This document shows, one piece after another, positions 21,626 to 33,408 of a DNA stretch of 64,000 bases. The position numbers were made by a program, and so were the translations under genes. The notes beneath the pieces were generated by a model that was not told the DNA's origin, searched no databases, and saw only the letters and a list, made by a program, of their open reading frames with translations. Source of the DNA: Aquarana catesbeiana (Eukaryota > Chordata > Amphibia > Anura > Ranidae); contig NC_133325.1 in NCBI RefSeq assembly GCF_042186555.1, positions 292,770,109 to 292,834,108 of the forward strand. The letters run 5' to 3'. Within the stretch, counting starts at the first letter, position 1. Every line of letters begins with the position of its first letter.

Positions 21626-22964
21626 TAGATGAGGTTGGCCTGCATCAACCCTTAATTATAAGTTAATTAGAAAAGACCGGCTTATGTAAGACAATCAACC
21701 TCATGAGACATGCGGGATGCTTGTCAGGGATGTCCTAAAGCATATAACAAAAAACAGAGGGAAGAATTCTCTCAAGAGGACAGAAAACCCTCAAGCACTG
21801 TCTGAAAAACCAAGCCAAATTTTATTAACAATTAGGAAAAAACACCACACAAAATAGTAACAATTTAAAGCAGAGAGGGCTATAGTGAGTGACTATCACT
21901 GGCCCTAACCATAAAATTGACAACGTTGTCATTAAAAACAGATGAAGCCATGGCCAAACATACCACAATCACACTCCATTCACCACTTGTATGTTGATTG
22001 TAATAGCGAAAATTGCGGAACTAAAGTAACACAATTTGTGGATCGCTTTTCAGGGGCATGGTATAGCAGGTGTTTGGGTAGAGGTGGATGTAAGCTGTGA
22101 TAAAGTCCATAGGCCAATATATCTGGTAAAGGTAGGCAGGAACTGGCCACTATAGATGCCTGGGGGACACAGCAGGGGTGATCAGCGGTATCTGACAGTT
22201 CATCTATTACAGCAGATAGGCACTAGAAGAATAGCAGCGTCAAGCACAGCAGAAAAGCCCGCAGTAGATAGAAGATATAATATGCATAGGATGATTGCAG
22301 CAGGCAGAAGGGGAGGCTGGGCTAGAAGCAGTGGAGGAAACAAATGGTCATACATGAGGGGGTACTTACCTCACCACCCAAACAGCGACCCGATTCCATG
22401 TCTTTCCATACTTCTCCCCAGCTGATGGCTTGGAGTATGAGTCCTAGAGCTGATGCCAGACTGCTGCTTGAGCTGTTACATCCGCCGAGCGCTGCGCTTG
22501 TGATGCTGGAGTAGGATGATCCAGTATAATAGAGCGCCGGTCCTCCGCCATTCGGTCACAGCTGTTCAAACATCCACAGTGTTGCACATGGCTTCCGGGA
22601 TAACGTGCTGACGTCACATGCTGACGCGTTTCACCAGCCAATTGTCGCTGGTTTCCTCAGAGCAAGGAGGAGTCCGTGAGTCAGGTATAAGTAGGCAGGG
22701 ATCTAGAGTGAATTTACACTTCTTTGCCACTAGATGTCATTCAGGATCACCTCACACACAAAATGAACATACAGCAGTTGGATTGAGAATAAAAGAATCC
22801 CCCCAATGGCTACATAGGTTCAGTCACATCTGAAAATAATTAATAGAGATATAAAGAGCATTGGTTATATCATTAGATAGATAGCCACGAATTGCACGGT
22901 ACAATGAGTGGATGAAAAGGAATATAAATTAAAAAATTGGAAAATAAATTATAATAGCAGACAG
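21626..22964 (-). repeat. Pseudo-LTR and 3' region shared by the tandem PLEs
   Basis: The first ~195 bases (21626-21822) recur at 18128-18319 as a direct repeat. The block lies downstream of PLE2 and upstream of PLE1 on the minus strand, so it can serve as 3' region of one and 5' leader of the other. On the minus strand, GAGGAAACCAGCGACAATTG followed by GGTGAAACGCGTCAGC (about 22620-22662) is a fold-back motif common in PLE leaders, possibly related to the hammerhead ribozymes known in PLE pseudo-LTRs. I did not find a complete ribozyme core. Confidence 0.65.
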
Positions 22965-23676
22965 TTATTTTTCCAGGAAAGGCTGGAGACTACATTCAAT
23001 ATTTAACCCTCTAGGGGACATAGAGTCCATATAATATGTCCACATTTTTTCTTTCTGAAGAAGGATGGTATCATAGTTACCACGTCTAGTTGGCAAATTA
23101 AGTCTATAGATCCCTTTAACAGTTAAGCCCTTGGGGTCACGGTTGTGGAATTTCACAAAATGCACAGAAATCGGGCGCGCATCATCCTTCTTTTTGATAC
23201 CAGCTATGTGCTCGCCAATCCTTATACGTGGGGCACGTTTCGTTTTGCCAATATAATTCTTATTGCATGGACATGTCAGCATATAAATCAGCCGGGTTGT
23301 TGAGCAGTTGATAAACTGTTTAATTTTGAAGTCTTTTCCTCCCCGTGGGTTGGCGAACACATTTGTCTGATGGACATATTTACAGATTTTACAATGTCCG
23401 CATGCATGCATACCTGGTGGGGGCCTGGAGCTTGTAAGCCAGTTCAAGCTTGTTGTCCGGGTGTATTCAGAGTGGACCAGTAGGTCACCAAGTTTATTTG
23501 ACCTTTTCGCTGTCATGAGTGGTCTAGGGCTCACCAGGTTGGCAATCAGTGGGGCTGATTTCAGGATATGCCAGTGTTTATCCAGAATCTTTTGTACTGC
23601 ATTCCACTGGGAACCATACCTAGTAATAATTCTAGGGAAATTCTGTGTCTTATTATCATACCGTGAAGGTTTGGAA
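22965..23676 (-). pseudogene. PLE2 GIY-YIG endonuclease with RT tail
   Basis: Continuous frame from the 28-bp deletion through MSPRPLMTAKRSNKLGDLL, the Cys-rich CGHCKICKYVHQTNVF linker, IYMLTCPCNKNYIGKTKR (GIY-YIG) and RIRIGEHIAGIKKK. It ends naturally in MDSMSPRGLNIECSLQPFLEK. The P-x-GLN pattern near the end is typical of PLE endonuclease tails, so this is the reference for the missing end of PLE1. Confidence 0.85.
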
Positions 23677-24519
23677 GGGTGGCTTTGGCCTTTGTCTTTC
23701 TGGGGGAGCGATGGGCATACCCTCTCTGTCTGAACCTTTTGTACATATCAGATGCCTCCTTGTGATAGTCATTCTCATCAGTACAGTTTCGTCTGATCCG
23801 TAGAAACTGTCCGGTAGGGATCCCATTAATGAGAGACTTAGGATGATGGCTTTGGGCAAGGAGTAACGTATTAGCGGCTGTCGGTTTTCTAAAGGTGATA
23901 GTACGGAATTTATTACCGGCCCTACCAATCTGTAGATCAAGGAAAGGGAGTGTCTCGTCATGTTGTGAGAAGGTCAGCCGAATATTCCTATCATTGGAGT
24001 TTAACTCAGAAATGAACTCCGTAAGTTGTTCCTCTGAACCCTTCCACACCATAAAGACGTCATCGATGTACCTTAGCCACAGGAGGGAGTGGCCAAGGTA
24101 CATTGAGGACTTATAGACTATCTCCTCCTCCCACAGGCCCAGGTGGAGGCACGCATAGGAGGGCGCCCACGGGGCTCCCATGCTTGTGCCCCTCACCTGT
24201 TGGGAGTAGTGGCCGAGGAATTGAAAAAAATTGTTTTGAAGCATAAATTCCAAAAGTTCCCCTAAAAATTCATTTTGTGCACCCTGTAGAGGGTGATGGT
24301 GGTCCAAAAAGAAATGTGTAGCCCTAACACCCCAATGGTGAGGTATTGAGGTGTACAGACTCTCCACATCAATCCCTACCAGTATTGTATCCTCTGAGAG
24401 TTCAAACTGCGACAATTTGGCTAATACATCTCGGCTATCACGGACAAAGAAGGGGAGGTCACTTACTAGGTGTTTAATCATGGAGTCCACATATTTACCG
24501 GTTCTTTCCAAAGGGCCTT
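23677..24519 (-). pseudogene. PLE2 reverse transcriptase
   Basis: Contains VGIDVESLYTSIP, GTSMGAPWAPSYA and RYIDDVFMVW, so the catalytic Asp residues are intact. It lacks both PLE1 nonsense codons (NEFLGELLEFM reads through). The frame is lost at its start by a missing T near 24520 and at its end by the 28-bp deletion, after which LPNLHGMIIRH is out-of-frame sequence. Confidence 0.85.
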
Positions 24520-25440
24520 TATGGCAGATACGATGGGTCTGCCTGGGGGATGGGTAAGTGATTTATGCAATTTAGGTATTATGTAAAAGGTGGGAACATT
24601 AAATTCTTCTACTTTAAGGAAAGAAAATTCCTTCCCTGTAAGTAAGTCTGCTTCCATTCCCCATTTGAGTTTATCATTAAGGGTTTTGACTAGTTTCGGG
24701 AAGGGAGATGATGAAAGTTTATAATAGGTGGAACTATCTTGAAGTAATCGCAGAGTTTCTTCTTCATAAAGTTTCTCACTAAGGAGGCCCACATTCCCCC
24801 CCTTATCACTTTTTTTTATAACCAGATTGGGTGCATCCCTTAAATCTTGGAGAGCCTGTCTTTCAGTAGGGGTAAGATTATTCGGTCCCAGCCATTCCCA
24901 ATTAACTTTCCTCAGGTCACACTTGACCTGATCGAGGAAAAGTTGAAGCCATTTGTGTTTGGATAATAGGGGCATTTTTGTAGATCTAATTCTCAAAGTG
25001 GAGGGACGCCTATGTGGGTGATCAGGATTTGTTCCAGAATCGCTCTCATAATTCTCATCAAGTAGAGAGATGAGGTTATCTATCTCCTCCTTTTCATCCT
25101 TATCCAGGCTGAGTTTGGGGCTTTCCAAGGCAGCTGTGTCCTTATTATGCCATAGTCTGAATAGCACTTTTCTCAAAAAAAGGCTGACATCCTTGAAGAC
25201 CTCGAACTCATTCATGGGTGAGGTGGGAGAAAAGGAGAGGCCCTTTTTAAGGAGTTGGATGTGTTCATTGTTAAGTTCAAAATCTGAGGTTTACCATGCT
25301 TAAATCCTCAGATTCCGCACTGGGGGGGGTCACTCAGCGTCGTCTCTGACTCCATAGTCTCCCACTTCTTCGATTCTGTGTATTGTCCCTTTCTTTTGCT
25401 CTTCCTTCTGTGTTTCCTTTTCCTCCCTCGTTTCCCTGTT
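24520..25440 (-). pseudogene. PLE2 ORF2 N-terminal region
   Basis: Carries KKSDKGGNVGLLS and VEEFNVPTFYIIPKLHKSL without the PLE1 stop. A 2-bp deletion near 25288 disrupts the NLSDFEL block. The ATG equivalent to the PLE1 ORF2 start is changed to ACG (about 25453), so the ORF1 frame reads on here instead of stopping. Confidence 0.75.
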
Positions 25441-25768
25441 TGTCTACTGGTCGTTTTGAGTCCTGTAGGGAGATTGCTCCCTCCAGTTCTTCTAAAAAAG
25501 AAACTGATTTTTGTGAAGTGTCCTTGTCCAGTTCGCTCTCAGAGGAAGAGCTATTTCTATTTCTATGTTGGCGCTGTCGCTGTCTTGAGTTTCTAGAAAG
25601 TGATCTATTTCTAGTCAGGATTGTGGGGTTAAAAATTTCCCCACTTTCCCAGTCAGCTAGATTTTGACGAAATGTTTCTTGTTTGGTGTATTTTAGATTC
25701 TTTTGGATCCTTTCTATCTCTTTTTTTAATAAATTCGTTATTTTTTTCAAAATCTGGGTCTAGTTTAT
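25334..25768 (-). pseudogene. PLE2 ORF1, C-terminal half
   Basis: Matches the C-terminal half of PLE1 ORF1 (ERIQKNLKYTKQETFRQNL, the RS-type tail, LEELEGAISLQDSK). It then reads through the lost stop, so the last ~38 residues are out-of-frame ORF2 sequence. The 5' part is missing by truncation at about 25768. Confidence 0.75.
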
Positions 25769-26220
25769 AGTACTTTGCCATTGGAATCTGACAGAAGGAG
25801 GATTTACCTAAGAGTTTCAAGGCAAGAGAATGAAGCAAGTAAAAGGAGTAGCAAGTAGAGTTTCCTTTTAATAGTGTAGTTTCTAGAGCTTTTATCATGA
25901 CCTGAACTAAAGCAAGCTTTTGGGCAGGGAAGTCTGAGAAGTCTGAACCCACGTCCTGCTACTTCTAGATTAATTACTTTAGGTTTGGATCTGCGTCCAA
26001 ACCATATATTAGGTGTGATGGCTATAGATCAGTAAGGGATTAAATCTGGATGTACTAGGTATAAGGTGCCCCAAAAGGTCTGAGCCACAGCACCCATGCA
26101 GCGGCCATCTGACCACTGCTCGGACCTCATCTGGACCCGATGTGATGATTCTTTGGGCCATGAGACAAAGTGCAAGCTGAAACCTATCAAAGAAAACCTA
26201 GCTGTGCTTCCTCCCAAGAT
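25769..26220. other. Unrecognised stretch between PLE2 and LINE2
   Basis: No homology to PLE1 beyond 25768 and no clear coding frame. It may be the flank of the PLE2 insertion. Confidence 0.35.
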
Positions 26221-26490
26221 TTTTTTCTCACGCGTTCTCTCCTTCTCATCCAGTACAGACTGATAGCAATGAAGAAGAAGTTGCCTTCAATCCTAGCTCC
26301 TCTCCTATTTTATCCAACTGGAGATCATGATCCAGCAAGCGTTCAAAAACACTTCAGAGCAGATCACAGATTGACTCTCCCAGGAGATCTGGAAACTAGG
26401 CCTGCAGACCACTGATTTAGAGATCCAGGTGGATGACTTGGAACTTACTATTATTGACCACACTCAAGAGCTTGAGGCACTACATACAGC

Positions 26491-27080
26491 TTGAGTAAAA
26501 CAAAATGTTGCTATTTCACCTGGAAGATGTGGTCAAACCTGTGGATCAGAGGCAACTCAGAGGCCATTAAAGATCTACCCTCTTTTACCACTGCATTGTT
26601 CCATGAACTTTCACTATCTATTCCAATCGATCTCCTGGAGTTTGACAGGATCCATCAAGCACTGACACGGTGTCAACCGGATGGTCCACCTCATGACATA
26701 ATGGTCAAGCTCCATTTCTATTGCACGAAGGAGCAATTACTGGCGGATGCCTGTTCCAGTGACATGCTCCAATTTCAAGGTAATACTTACCCAAACTTTT
26801 TGGACTTAGCACTGGTTATGGTAGCTAAACGATGGCCATGAACCCACGGGTACAGGTCCTCTTGCAACAACAGATTAAGTTTTCTTGGAGATTTATATTT
26901 GCCTTACAAATCTCCTACTGCAGAAAACATTCCTGCTCCACTCCGGAAGCTCTGCAGGCCATGCTGAAAGATTTATAGCTAGTTACACCTGACCCAGTCT
27001 TTGGGATGGCACTGCCTTGCACTCCAGCTCCCTCTGCACCTCACCCTTACAAAAACACTTCTATTCGCACTCCTAAAGGT
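26491..27080 (+). pseudogene. LINE2 ORF1 fragment
   Basis: NLWIRGNSEAIKD, then FHELSLSIP, FDRIHQAL, PDGPPHDIMVKLHFYCTKEQLL and FLDL are in the order of the RRM domain of L1/Tx1 ORF1. After a TGA at 26839 and a frame change, NPRVQVLLQQQIKFSWRFIFAL and TPEALQAML give the C-terminal domain. The protein normally coats LINE RNA in RNP particles. Confidence 0.7.
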
Positions 27081-28007
27081 CCTGCTTCCATCCACAAGGG
27101 GACTCAGATGAAGTCATGTCACCACTATCCACATGGCTTCATCTCCACCTCATGATGGCCCTGTCAAGTTTGCTCCGATCACCCTGCCATAACCATTCAG
27201 CCTATGGTATGGGAACTCTTCCATTGAGCCTATTCTCTCATTTTTCACATTTGACAGCTTCATGTTTCAGCTCTGTAGTGAGCTAGTTCCTGGCTGTCAC
27301 TTCACAACTTTTTATATATGTTAGCTCAGTTCAGTCATATTGCATTCTAAGTTTTATTATACCACCATTTTCCTAGTATTGGCATTGCTTAATGATTGTC
27401 TACTTATTTGCACAATGCTGCCTTCTCTCCTATGCCATTCATGGGGCTGTTACTCATGCTAATTTGCACTTTTGCCACAATTAATTCTCTTTCTATTCCC
27501 TGTCCCCTTTCCTTCCCTCCTCCCTGCTTCTCTCCTCCCCCTTCCCTTCCCCCAACCCCAACTTTCTTTCCCTCCCCCTCCCCCTTTCCCTTCCCAAAAT
27601 CCTCTCCCTGGTCTTAAATTTAGAATAACCATGTTTGTTTTTTATTTATGGTTTGATTATATTGGTATATCCATTTAAGAGTTTTGTACTCTGTAATGTG
27701 TGATACTGTGTCTGCCTTAATGCTGCCAAGAACAGTCACTCATGACAGTGACTGCTCTCCCCCCTTGTACACTCCCATCCCTGGGTTATCTGAGTGTGCT
27801 TTGGTTGGGCAACTATGGTTGGTTTTAAAATGTATTATTTAAATGCTAAGTTGCCTTACTATTTACATTTTTGGGTATTTCCACATCCTTAGATCATGAC
27901 CTCTTTTTTTTCTTGTTTACTTTCCTCTTTAGCTCCCACTCTTTTGAGGTTGCCTGTCCTCTAATTGGCAAGGGCAACTTTTAGGTCTTTTACTTATCAG
28001 TGCTCTA
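27081..28007. other. LINE2 inter-ORF region with a pyrimidine tract
   Basis: No reliable coding frame. A C/T-rich tract at 27500-27605 produces Pro/Ser/Phe-rich spurious frames. The rest is AT-rich. Confidence 0.45.
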
Positions 28008-28420
28008 TGGCACCATTTATCTTTGAATGTGAAAGGTCTCAACTCCCCTCATAAAAAAGGTCAAGGACTTGTGCTCCTTTGCTTCCTTGAAACCAGGAAT
28101 TGTGGCCCTTCAAGAAACACATTTTGCTATGCGATCGGCCCCACTTTTTTAGATCTCGTTTCCCACAAGTGTTTTTAGCATGTGCTGGAATGAAATATGG
28201 GGGGGTTCTCCTGGCTTTTCATCCTACTGTCCCCTTTACTCCTCTTGCCAAAATTTGTGATCTAGAAGGTCGATGTCTCATCTTGGTAGGCCTTTTCCAA
28301 AATGTTGAGACCATTATAGATTCTTACTATGCCCCTAATGCCAATCCTGACCCCTTCTTCTCCCACGTATTGCAGATTGAACAAGCTCACCAAAAGGGAA
28401 CCTTGATTCTTTGTGGTAAT
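28008..28420 (+). pseudogene. LINE2 ORF2 endonuclease, N-terminal half
   Basis: HLSLNVKGLNSPHKK is the conserved start of the L1 endonuclease, followed after shifts by ALQETHF (the catalytic Glu) and by GGVLLAFH, EGRCLILVG, SYYAPNANPDPFF and GTLILCGN. The frame is cut at the final block by insertion of hAT C at 28421. Confidence 0.8.
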
Positions 28421-28582
28421 TAGGGATGAGCTCAATGTTCGAGTCAAACGTAAGTTCGACTCAGACATCGGGTGTTCTTCCATTCGGCGAATACCGAACA
28501 TTATGGGGTGTTTGTGGCAAATTCGAGTGCCACAGAATGCCCCATAATGCACTGCGAGATCGCAGTGCATTGGCGTCCTATA

Positions 28583-28720
28583 ATTGGCCAAAGCATGCAC
28601 CTGACCTGCATGCTTTGGCCAATCACAGTGTGCTCTGCTGAGATCCATAATTGGCCAAAGGCAGGGTGCCTTTGGCCAATCATGGGTAAGGGGGCTAAGT
28701 CCACGCCCCACTCTATGTAA
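28583..28720 (+). promoter_or_regulatory. Paired CCAAT hairpins and TATA-like box of hAT C
   Basis: Two inverted repeats, each holding ATTGGCCAAAG and its complement, lie at 28583-28623 and about 28645-28684. A TATA-like CTATGTAAGG follows at about 28711. The same arrangement, better preserved, occurs in copy E. Confidence 0.6.
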
Positions 28721-29343
28721 GGCTGCTTATATGGCGGCCGTATATAGTGTAATGAATGAGAGCAGCAAAATTACATTTCTAAAGGAAAAAATGTCATCCA
28801 AAACTGCTTTCGGCTGTAATGTATTGTCGGATCCCGACAATATAGATAAAAATCATTGAAAAAAATGGCGTGAGTTTCCCCCAGTCCACTACCAGGCCCT
28901 TCAGGTCTGGTATGGATATTAAGGGGAACCCCGCGCCCCCAAAAAAATGGCGTGGGGGTCCCCCCAAAATCCAAACCAGCCCCTTCAGGTCTGGTATGGA
29001 TTGTAAGGGAAACCCAGCGCCAAAATATAAAAAAGGCCATGGTGCCCCCCTCCAAAATTCACAGTTCTGGAAATTCCTTTATTTAAAAAAAAGTGTCCCG
29101 TGATGTAAATCCACTTTAATTGCGGCACTGACGATCAAGAAAAAAAAAAGTGGAAAAACTCTGCCTCTATGGGATAAGCACCCTGCCCGCAGACCCTTAC
29201 AACCACCGGGCAAGGGTTGTGGGGATGAGGCCCTTGTCTCCATCAACATGGGGACAAGGAGTTTTGGGGGGACCCCAAAGCATCCTCCCAATGTTGAGGG
29301 CATGTGGGCTGGTACGGTTCAAGAAGGGTGGCGCGCTCGCTCG

Positions 29344-29374
29344 TATCAGCTCCTCCCGGGGGGAGGAGCTGATA
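29344..29374. other. Perfect 14-bp hairpin in hAT C
   Basis: TATCAGCTCCTCCC and its exact reverse complement are separated by GGG. It is not shared with the other hAT copies here. Function unknown. Confidence 0.6.
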
Positions 29375-29927
29375 CACAGACGTCACCCGCTGCCATTCCT
29401 TGCTTGGAGTTCACCCAATCTGCGATCGTGGTGCTGTTTATTCACATGCTATGTGCTTATGAGCACTTTTTATGTCTATAGAGACTTTTAATAAATTGAT
29501 GGAGGGCACTTAGATTGTATCTTCATTCATTTTTTATACATACGGGAACAGTCTTCACCCTTCTCATATCCATCATTGCTGCCCTGGATGTTTGTATCTG
29601 TGACATCTCCCTGTGGGACAACTGTATCATCTGGCTCCACTGAGGACCCTTAAGATAACATCAGGAATTGCCATTATCCCTGTGGGGACACATGTGAGTT
29701 TGACCTTCTGTTTTACAGAGGTCCATGCCATCTGGTAAGCGCATTTTTGTTTATTTGGGTGAAGTTGATTATGATTGATTACATCACTGGAGCCAACACA
29801 TTGTTTCTTTGCTGTAAGGATATCTGATAGGAACATATACTTAACATGATTTGCATGAATTTTTTGCCTGTTCACATGTTCTGCTGCAAATCGAACCAGG
29901 GGTGTTTGGCTCTTCCCTAGTGGTAAT

Positions 29928-30437
29928 TCCCACTAAATTCTGCAGCTCCATCTAGATAGATAACCTTACATCTCAGACTCCCACACCCCCTCTGTGACCT
30001 TTTAGCAGGCAGCTCTCCTTGATACTTGGAGGATATGTAACCAGCTGAGATGTAATTATATCGTCTATTCCCACTCCTATAACTCTTTCATGAGGATAGG
30101 CCATATCTTTATTCCCGTAGCATCGAATTAGCATATTCAGCCTTTCCTATAGACTGATCATTAAGCAGTAATTACGTTAATTTCTACACTGATCCCTAAA
30201 TCTATGGATCAGACCTAATGGATGAACAAAGCACATTTGACTTATAAATCATACTGTTTTGATTTTCAATTTGCTATTAAGGACTACTTTCTACACAATG
30301 CTACCCCAGATATTTCACCAGTTCCTTTATGGGAAGCTCATAAACCAGTAGTAAGGGGCACTTGTATTGAGGTCTCTTCTCAACTTAATAGAAATAAGAA
30401 TGTCTAACTAAAACAATTAGAGGCAGATTATTATCAC
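29928..30437 (+). pseudogene. LINE2 ORF2 endonuclease, C-terminal half
   Basis: After hAT C the LINE frame resumes with a degraded FN-PLNS, a LHLRLPHPLCD-like stretch, YSHSYNSFMRIGHIFIP (the YT-S-H-x-S-RIDYI block) and LI-TDH. Multiple stops. It ends where hAT B inserts. Confidence 0.6.
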
Positions 30438-30994
30438 TAGGGATTGGCAGAACGGACCCCTGTTCGGTTCGCACCAGAACTTTCGAACACCGTGAAAGTT
30501 CGGACCCGAATAACGAACCCCATTAAAGTCAATGGGACCCGAACGTCAAAAATCAAAAGTTCCATTTTGAAGGCTTATATGCAAGTAATTGGGCCTACAA
30601 TGGTTAAAGGGGTTTGGGTCCTGCCCTGGGGAACATGTATCAATAAAAAAAAAGTTTGTGAAAAACATCATTTTTAAATGAGCAGTGATTTTTTTTATTT
30701 TTAAAGTGAAAGCATAAAAATGAAAAATTCCTTCCAATATAGTGCTTGGGGGGTCCCCTTAGTCTACCTGTAAAGTTGCAGATCTGTACCATGTCTAGAA
30801 TCTGCTGCAGCAATAATTGCATTTATAAATCCCAAAAAATTACATTTTCCCTGCAAGCTGCCTTTATTTTGCTCAGATGGGGAGCCAGTGTGTATGATGA
30901 GGCCACAATGTAGTGCACTGGGAACAAGATTAGAGATTTTTTGGATACATTCTGGTGTCACTTTGACTTTGTATAGAAGTAACGGGTGTGTATA

Positions 30995-31265
30995 AAAATT
31001 GGTCTTTGGGTGTCGGTGGTGCCTTCCCACCGTAACGCTATAGAGGTAATCTTGATGAAAGCAAAAATTGGCATTGCTGTAAAAAATTGCAATGATATGC
31101 ACCTGTCAAACAGGTGCTGAAAAATTGGTCTTTGGGTGTTGGCGGTGCCTTCCTACCGTACACCTATAGAGGTGCTCTTGATAAAAGCAAGAATTGGCCT
31201 TGCTGTAAAAAATTGCAATGATATGCAATTGTCAAACAGGTGCTGAAAAATTGGTCTTTGGGTGT
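30995..31265. repeat. ~125-bp tandem repeat in the 3' arm of hAT B
   Basis: The phrase AAAAATTGGTCTTTGGGTGT recurs at about 30995, 31120 and 31246, with conserved sequence between (GGTGCCTTCC-ACCGTA, TTGCAATGATATGCA). About 2.2 units. Confidence 0.75.
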
Positions 31266-31377
31266 TAATTGTGCCCATGAAACCTATGCCAAAAACATTC
31301 TTCCAGATGAAATGATTGAACACCCTCAAAGCTAGGCAGCCTCAAAGTCCCACAGAGATCCCACATCCCAAAAAGAC

Positions 31378-33228
31378 TTAATCAGTGATATCAGCATCAG
31401 GGTTTTCATAGCTGGTAATCCAGGACTGATTCATTTTTATAAAAGTCAAAAGGTCCACGGAGTCTGTGGACAGACGCGTTCTATGATCAGTAGTAAAACC
31501 TCCTGCAGCACTGAATGCGCATTCTGAAAGCATGCTGGATGCTGCAAAGCTCTCCATCTCTGTTTTGGCCTTGAGGTAATCGTCCACCATGTGATACAGA
31601 TGCTGCCACATGGGATGTGGAAGCTGACAGCCCTCAGCGGCGCACTAAAAAAATTCCGAAATGCATCACTTAGGCGGACACCTTCTCCGATGCTCCTCTC
31701 TTGACCAACAGAAGACTTAAAATGACATTTTCCACCACACTGTAACCTACTGGAGTCAGGAAAAACGTTCAATAAAATTCTATTCAACATTATCTTCTGC
31801 ACTCTCTGTGGGGACAGGATGAGTTCTGAGACCTTCCTCTTATAACAGTGGTCAAGGAGGGTTGCAGACCAGTAATCATCCTTCTCCTTTATTACACGTA
31901 TTCTTGGGTCCTTTCGCAGGCTTTGAAGCATGGGGTTGCCCATGCACCTCAAATTTGCCGAGGCTTGAGAAGCAGAAGCATGTCTTCCTCTTATTCAAAG
32001 CCTAGGAAAGTGCCAGAATCCTCCTCCTCATCCTCCCCTCCTCCCCTCTCTCCTCCTGTGTGTTCTGTGACATAGGAATAATGGTGTCTGGATAAAGTGG
32101 GCCTTGAGAGGAAAAGAAGTCCTCCTCTTCCTACTGCTGCTTTGCCTCCAGTGCCCTGTCCATAATGGCATGCAGAGTCTGCTCCAGCAGGAATACAACA
32201 GGGATTGTGTCCCTGATGCATGCACTGTCACTGCTCACCATCCTTGTGGCCTCCTCAAGTGGTGACAATACAGTGCATGCATCCTTAATGATCAGCCATT
32301 GGCACAAGGAAAAAAAACAGAGGCGTCCTGAGCCTGTTGTCGTGCCGTACTGGCACAGATACTCGTAGATGGCCCTCTGCTGCATGTATAGCCGCTGCAG
32401 CATTCCCAAAGTTGAGTTCCACCTGGTGGACATGTCACAAATCAGGTGGTTTACGGGCAGATGGAATTCCCACTGAATTTCAGCCAACTGAGCTCTGGCT
32501 GTGTATGACCTCCTGAAATGGCTACAGACTCATCTGGCCTGTTTTAGTGCATCTTGCAACCCTGGGTATGTACTTAGGAAACGCTGCACCACCAAATTGA
32601 GGACATATGCCAGGCAGGGCACATGTGTCAAATTTCCCTGTCTAAGGGCGGACAGGAGGTTTGAGCCATCATCAGACACCACCATTCCTGGCTCCAGCTG
32701 GCATGGTGTGAACCACCTCTGGGCCTGTCCCTGCAGAGGCAATACGCTGCGGCTTGGGGAACATGAATACCAATTTGTATACCAGTGTTCCTCCCTCTCT
32801 CTAGGCTCATGTTCCTGTCATCCTCAACCTCAGAACCAACGGTAATGGCTGGGCATCATCAAGGAGCAAGTGGCTGATGCTGTGGTCAAATAACTCAGCT
32901 GACTCCTCAATGGCTGATGTTGGGGTTATGGCAGGAATAGATGTGAACAAGGAGGCAGGTTTATCCACTCTGGCAACTACAGGGGACTGCACACTTGTTT
33001 CCACTTGCGTGACAGAGGGTGAGGAGGATTAAGAAGGTTTAGTAAGCCAGTCCACCACCTTCTGTGCATGCTGTGGCTGGATAGCATGGGCAAACTCACT
33101 AAACAGAGGAAATGATGCCTTGCCTGAGGACTGACGACCACATCCACCTTTGCCTGTGGACATATTTGTTGCTGGCTCCCTTACAGTGCCAAGGAACATC
33201 TGCCTCTCCTTGTTGTCCTCCCAGACAT
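31378..33228 (-). pseudogene. hAT transposase remnant with C-terminal dimerisation domain (copy B)
   Basis: Start chosen at ATG 33228, the counterpart of MSGR in copies A and E. Blocks in order: PQHAQKVVDWLTKPS, WFTPCQLEPGMVVSDDGSN (catalytic Asp), CLAYVLNLVVQRF, DMSTRWNSTLGMLQ, LDHCYKRKVSELIL, and finally AFSAAGGFTTDHRTRLS-x5-LLTFIKMNQSW, the hAT dimerisation domain, present only in this copy. The BED finger and the region of the first Asp are deleted or unreadable between about 32742 and 32810. Several frameshifts and stops. Confidence 0.85.
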
Positions 33229-33408
33229 TATTGGGAGGGAGAGGGCGGTGCTTATAAGCAAACATAAAGAAGAAGTTGAAATCTGTACATAGATGCACTT
33301 TAATCAATGTAAAGAGGTGTTTGGTGCACTTTAATTTGAGTACTCACACTACACAGACACACTCCACGGACACATTATAATATACTGCAATATAATGTGC
33401 CAAATGTA

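Larger units (their letters stand above)
22965..25768 (-). mobile_element. Penelope-like element 2 (PLE2), 5'-truncated
   Basis: Closely similar to PLE1 along its length, in the same orientation and directly upstream of it. It keeps the true 3' end of the endonuclease but is cut at the 5' side: similarity to PLE1 ends at about 25768 inside ORF1. It is broken by a 28-bp deletion (near 23677), a 1-bp deletion (near 24520) and a 2-bp deletion (near 25288). PLE1 is intact at those three positions. Confidence 0.85.
28421..29919. mobile_element. hAT copy C, non-autonomous, 1.5 kb
   Basis: Flanked by a perfect 8-bp duplication GTGGTAAT (28413-28420 and 29920-29927). The left end TAGGGATGAGC closely matches copy E; the right end closes GGCTCTTCCCTA. 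It carries the CCAAT-hairpin and TATA-like leader of copy E, then arms similar to the foldback at 36364, but no transposase. Its mobilisation would depend on an autonomous relative. Confidence 0.85.

Noticed and set aside
22620..22665. Hammerhead ribozyme in the PLE pseudo-LTR
   Set aside because: A fold-back with GAAAC-type core pieces is suggestive, but I could not assemble all three stems and the CUGAUGA core by eye; left as a suggested search only.
26170..26415. 81-aa frame as a gene
   Set aside because: No recognisable motif; lies beside the true LINE2 ORF1 frame and looks like a shadow frame.
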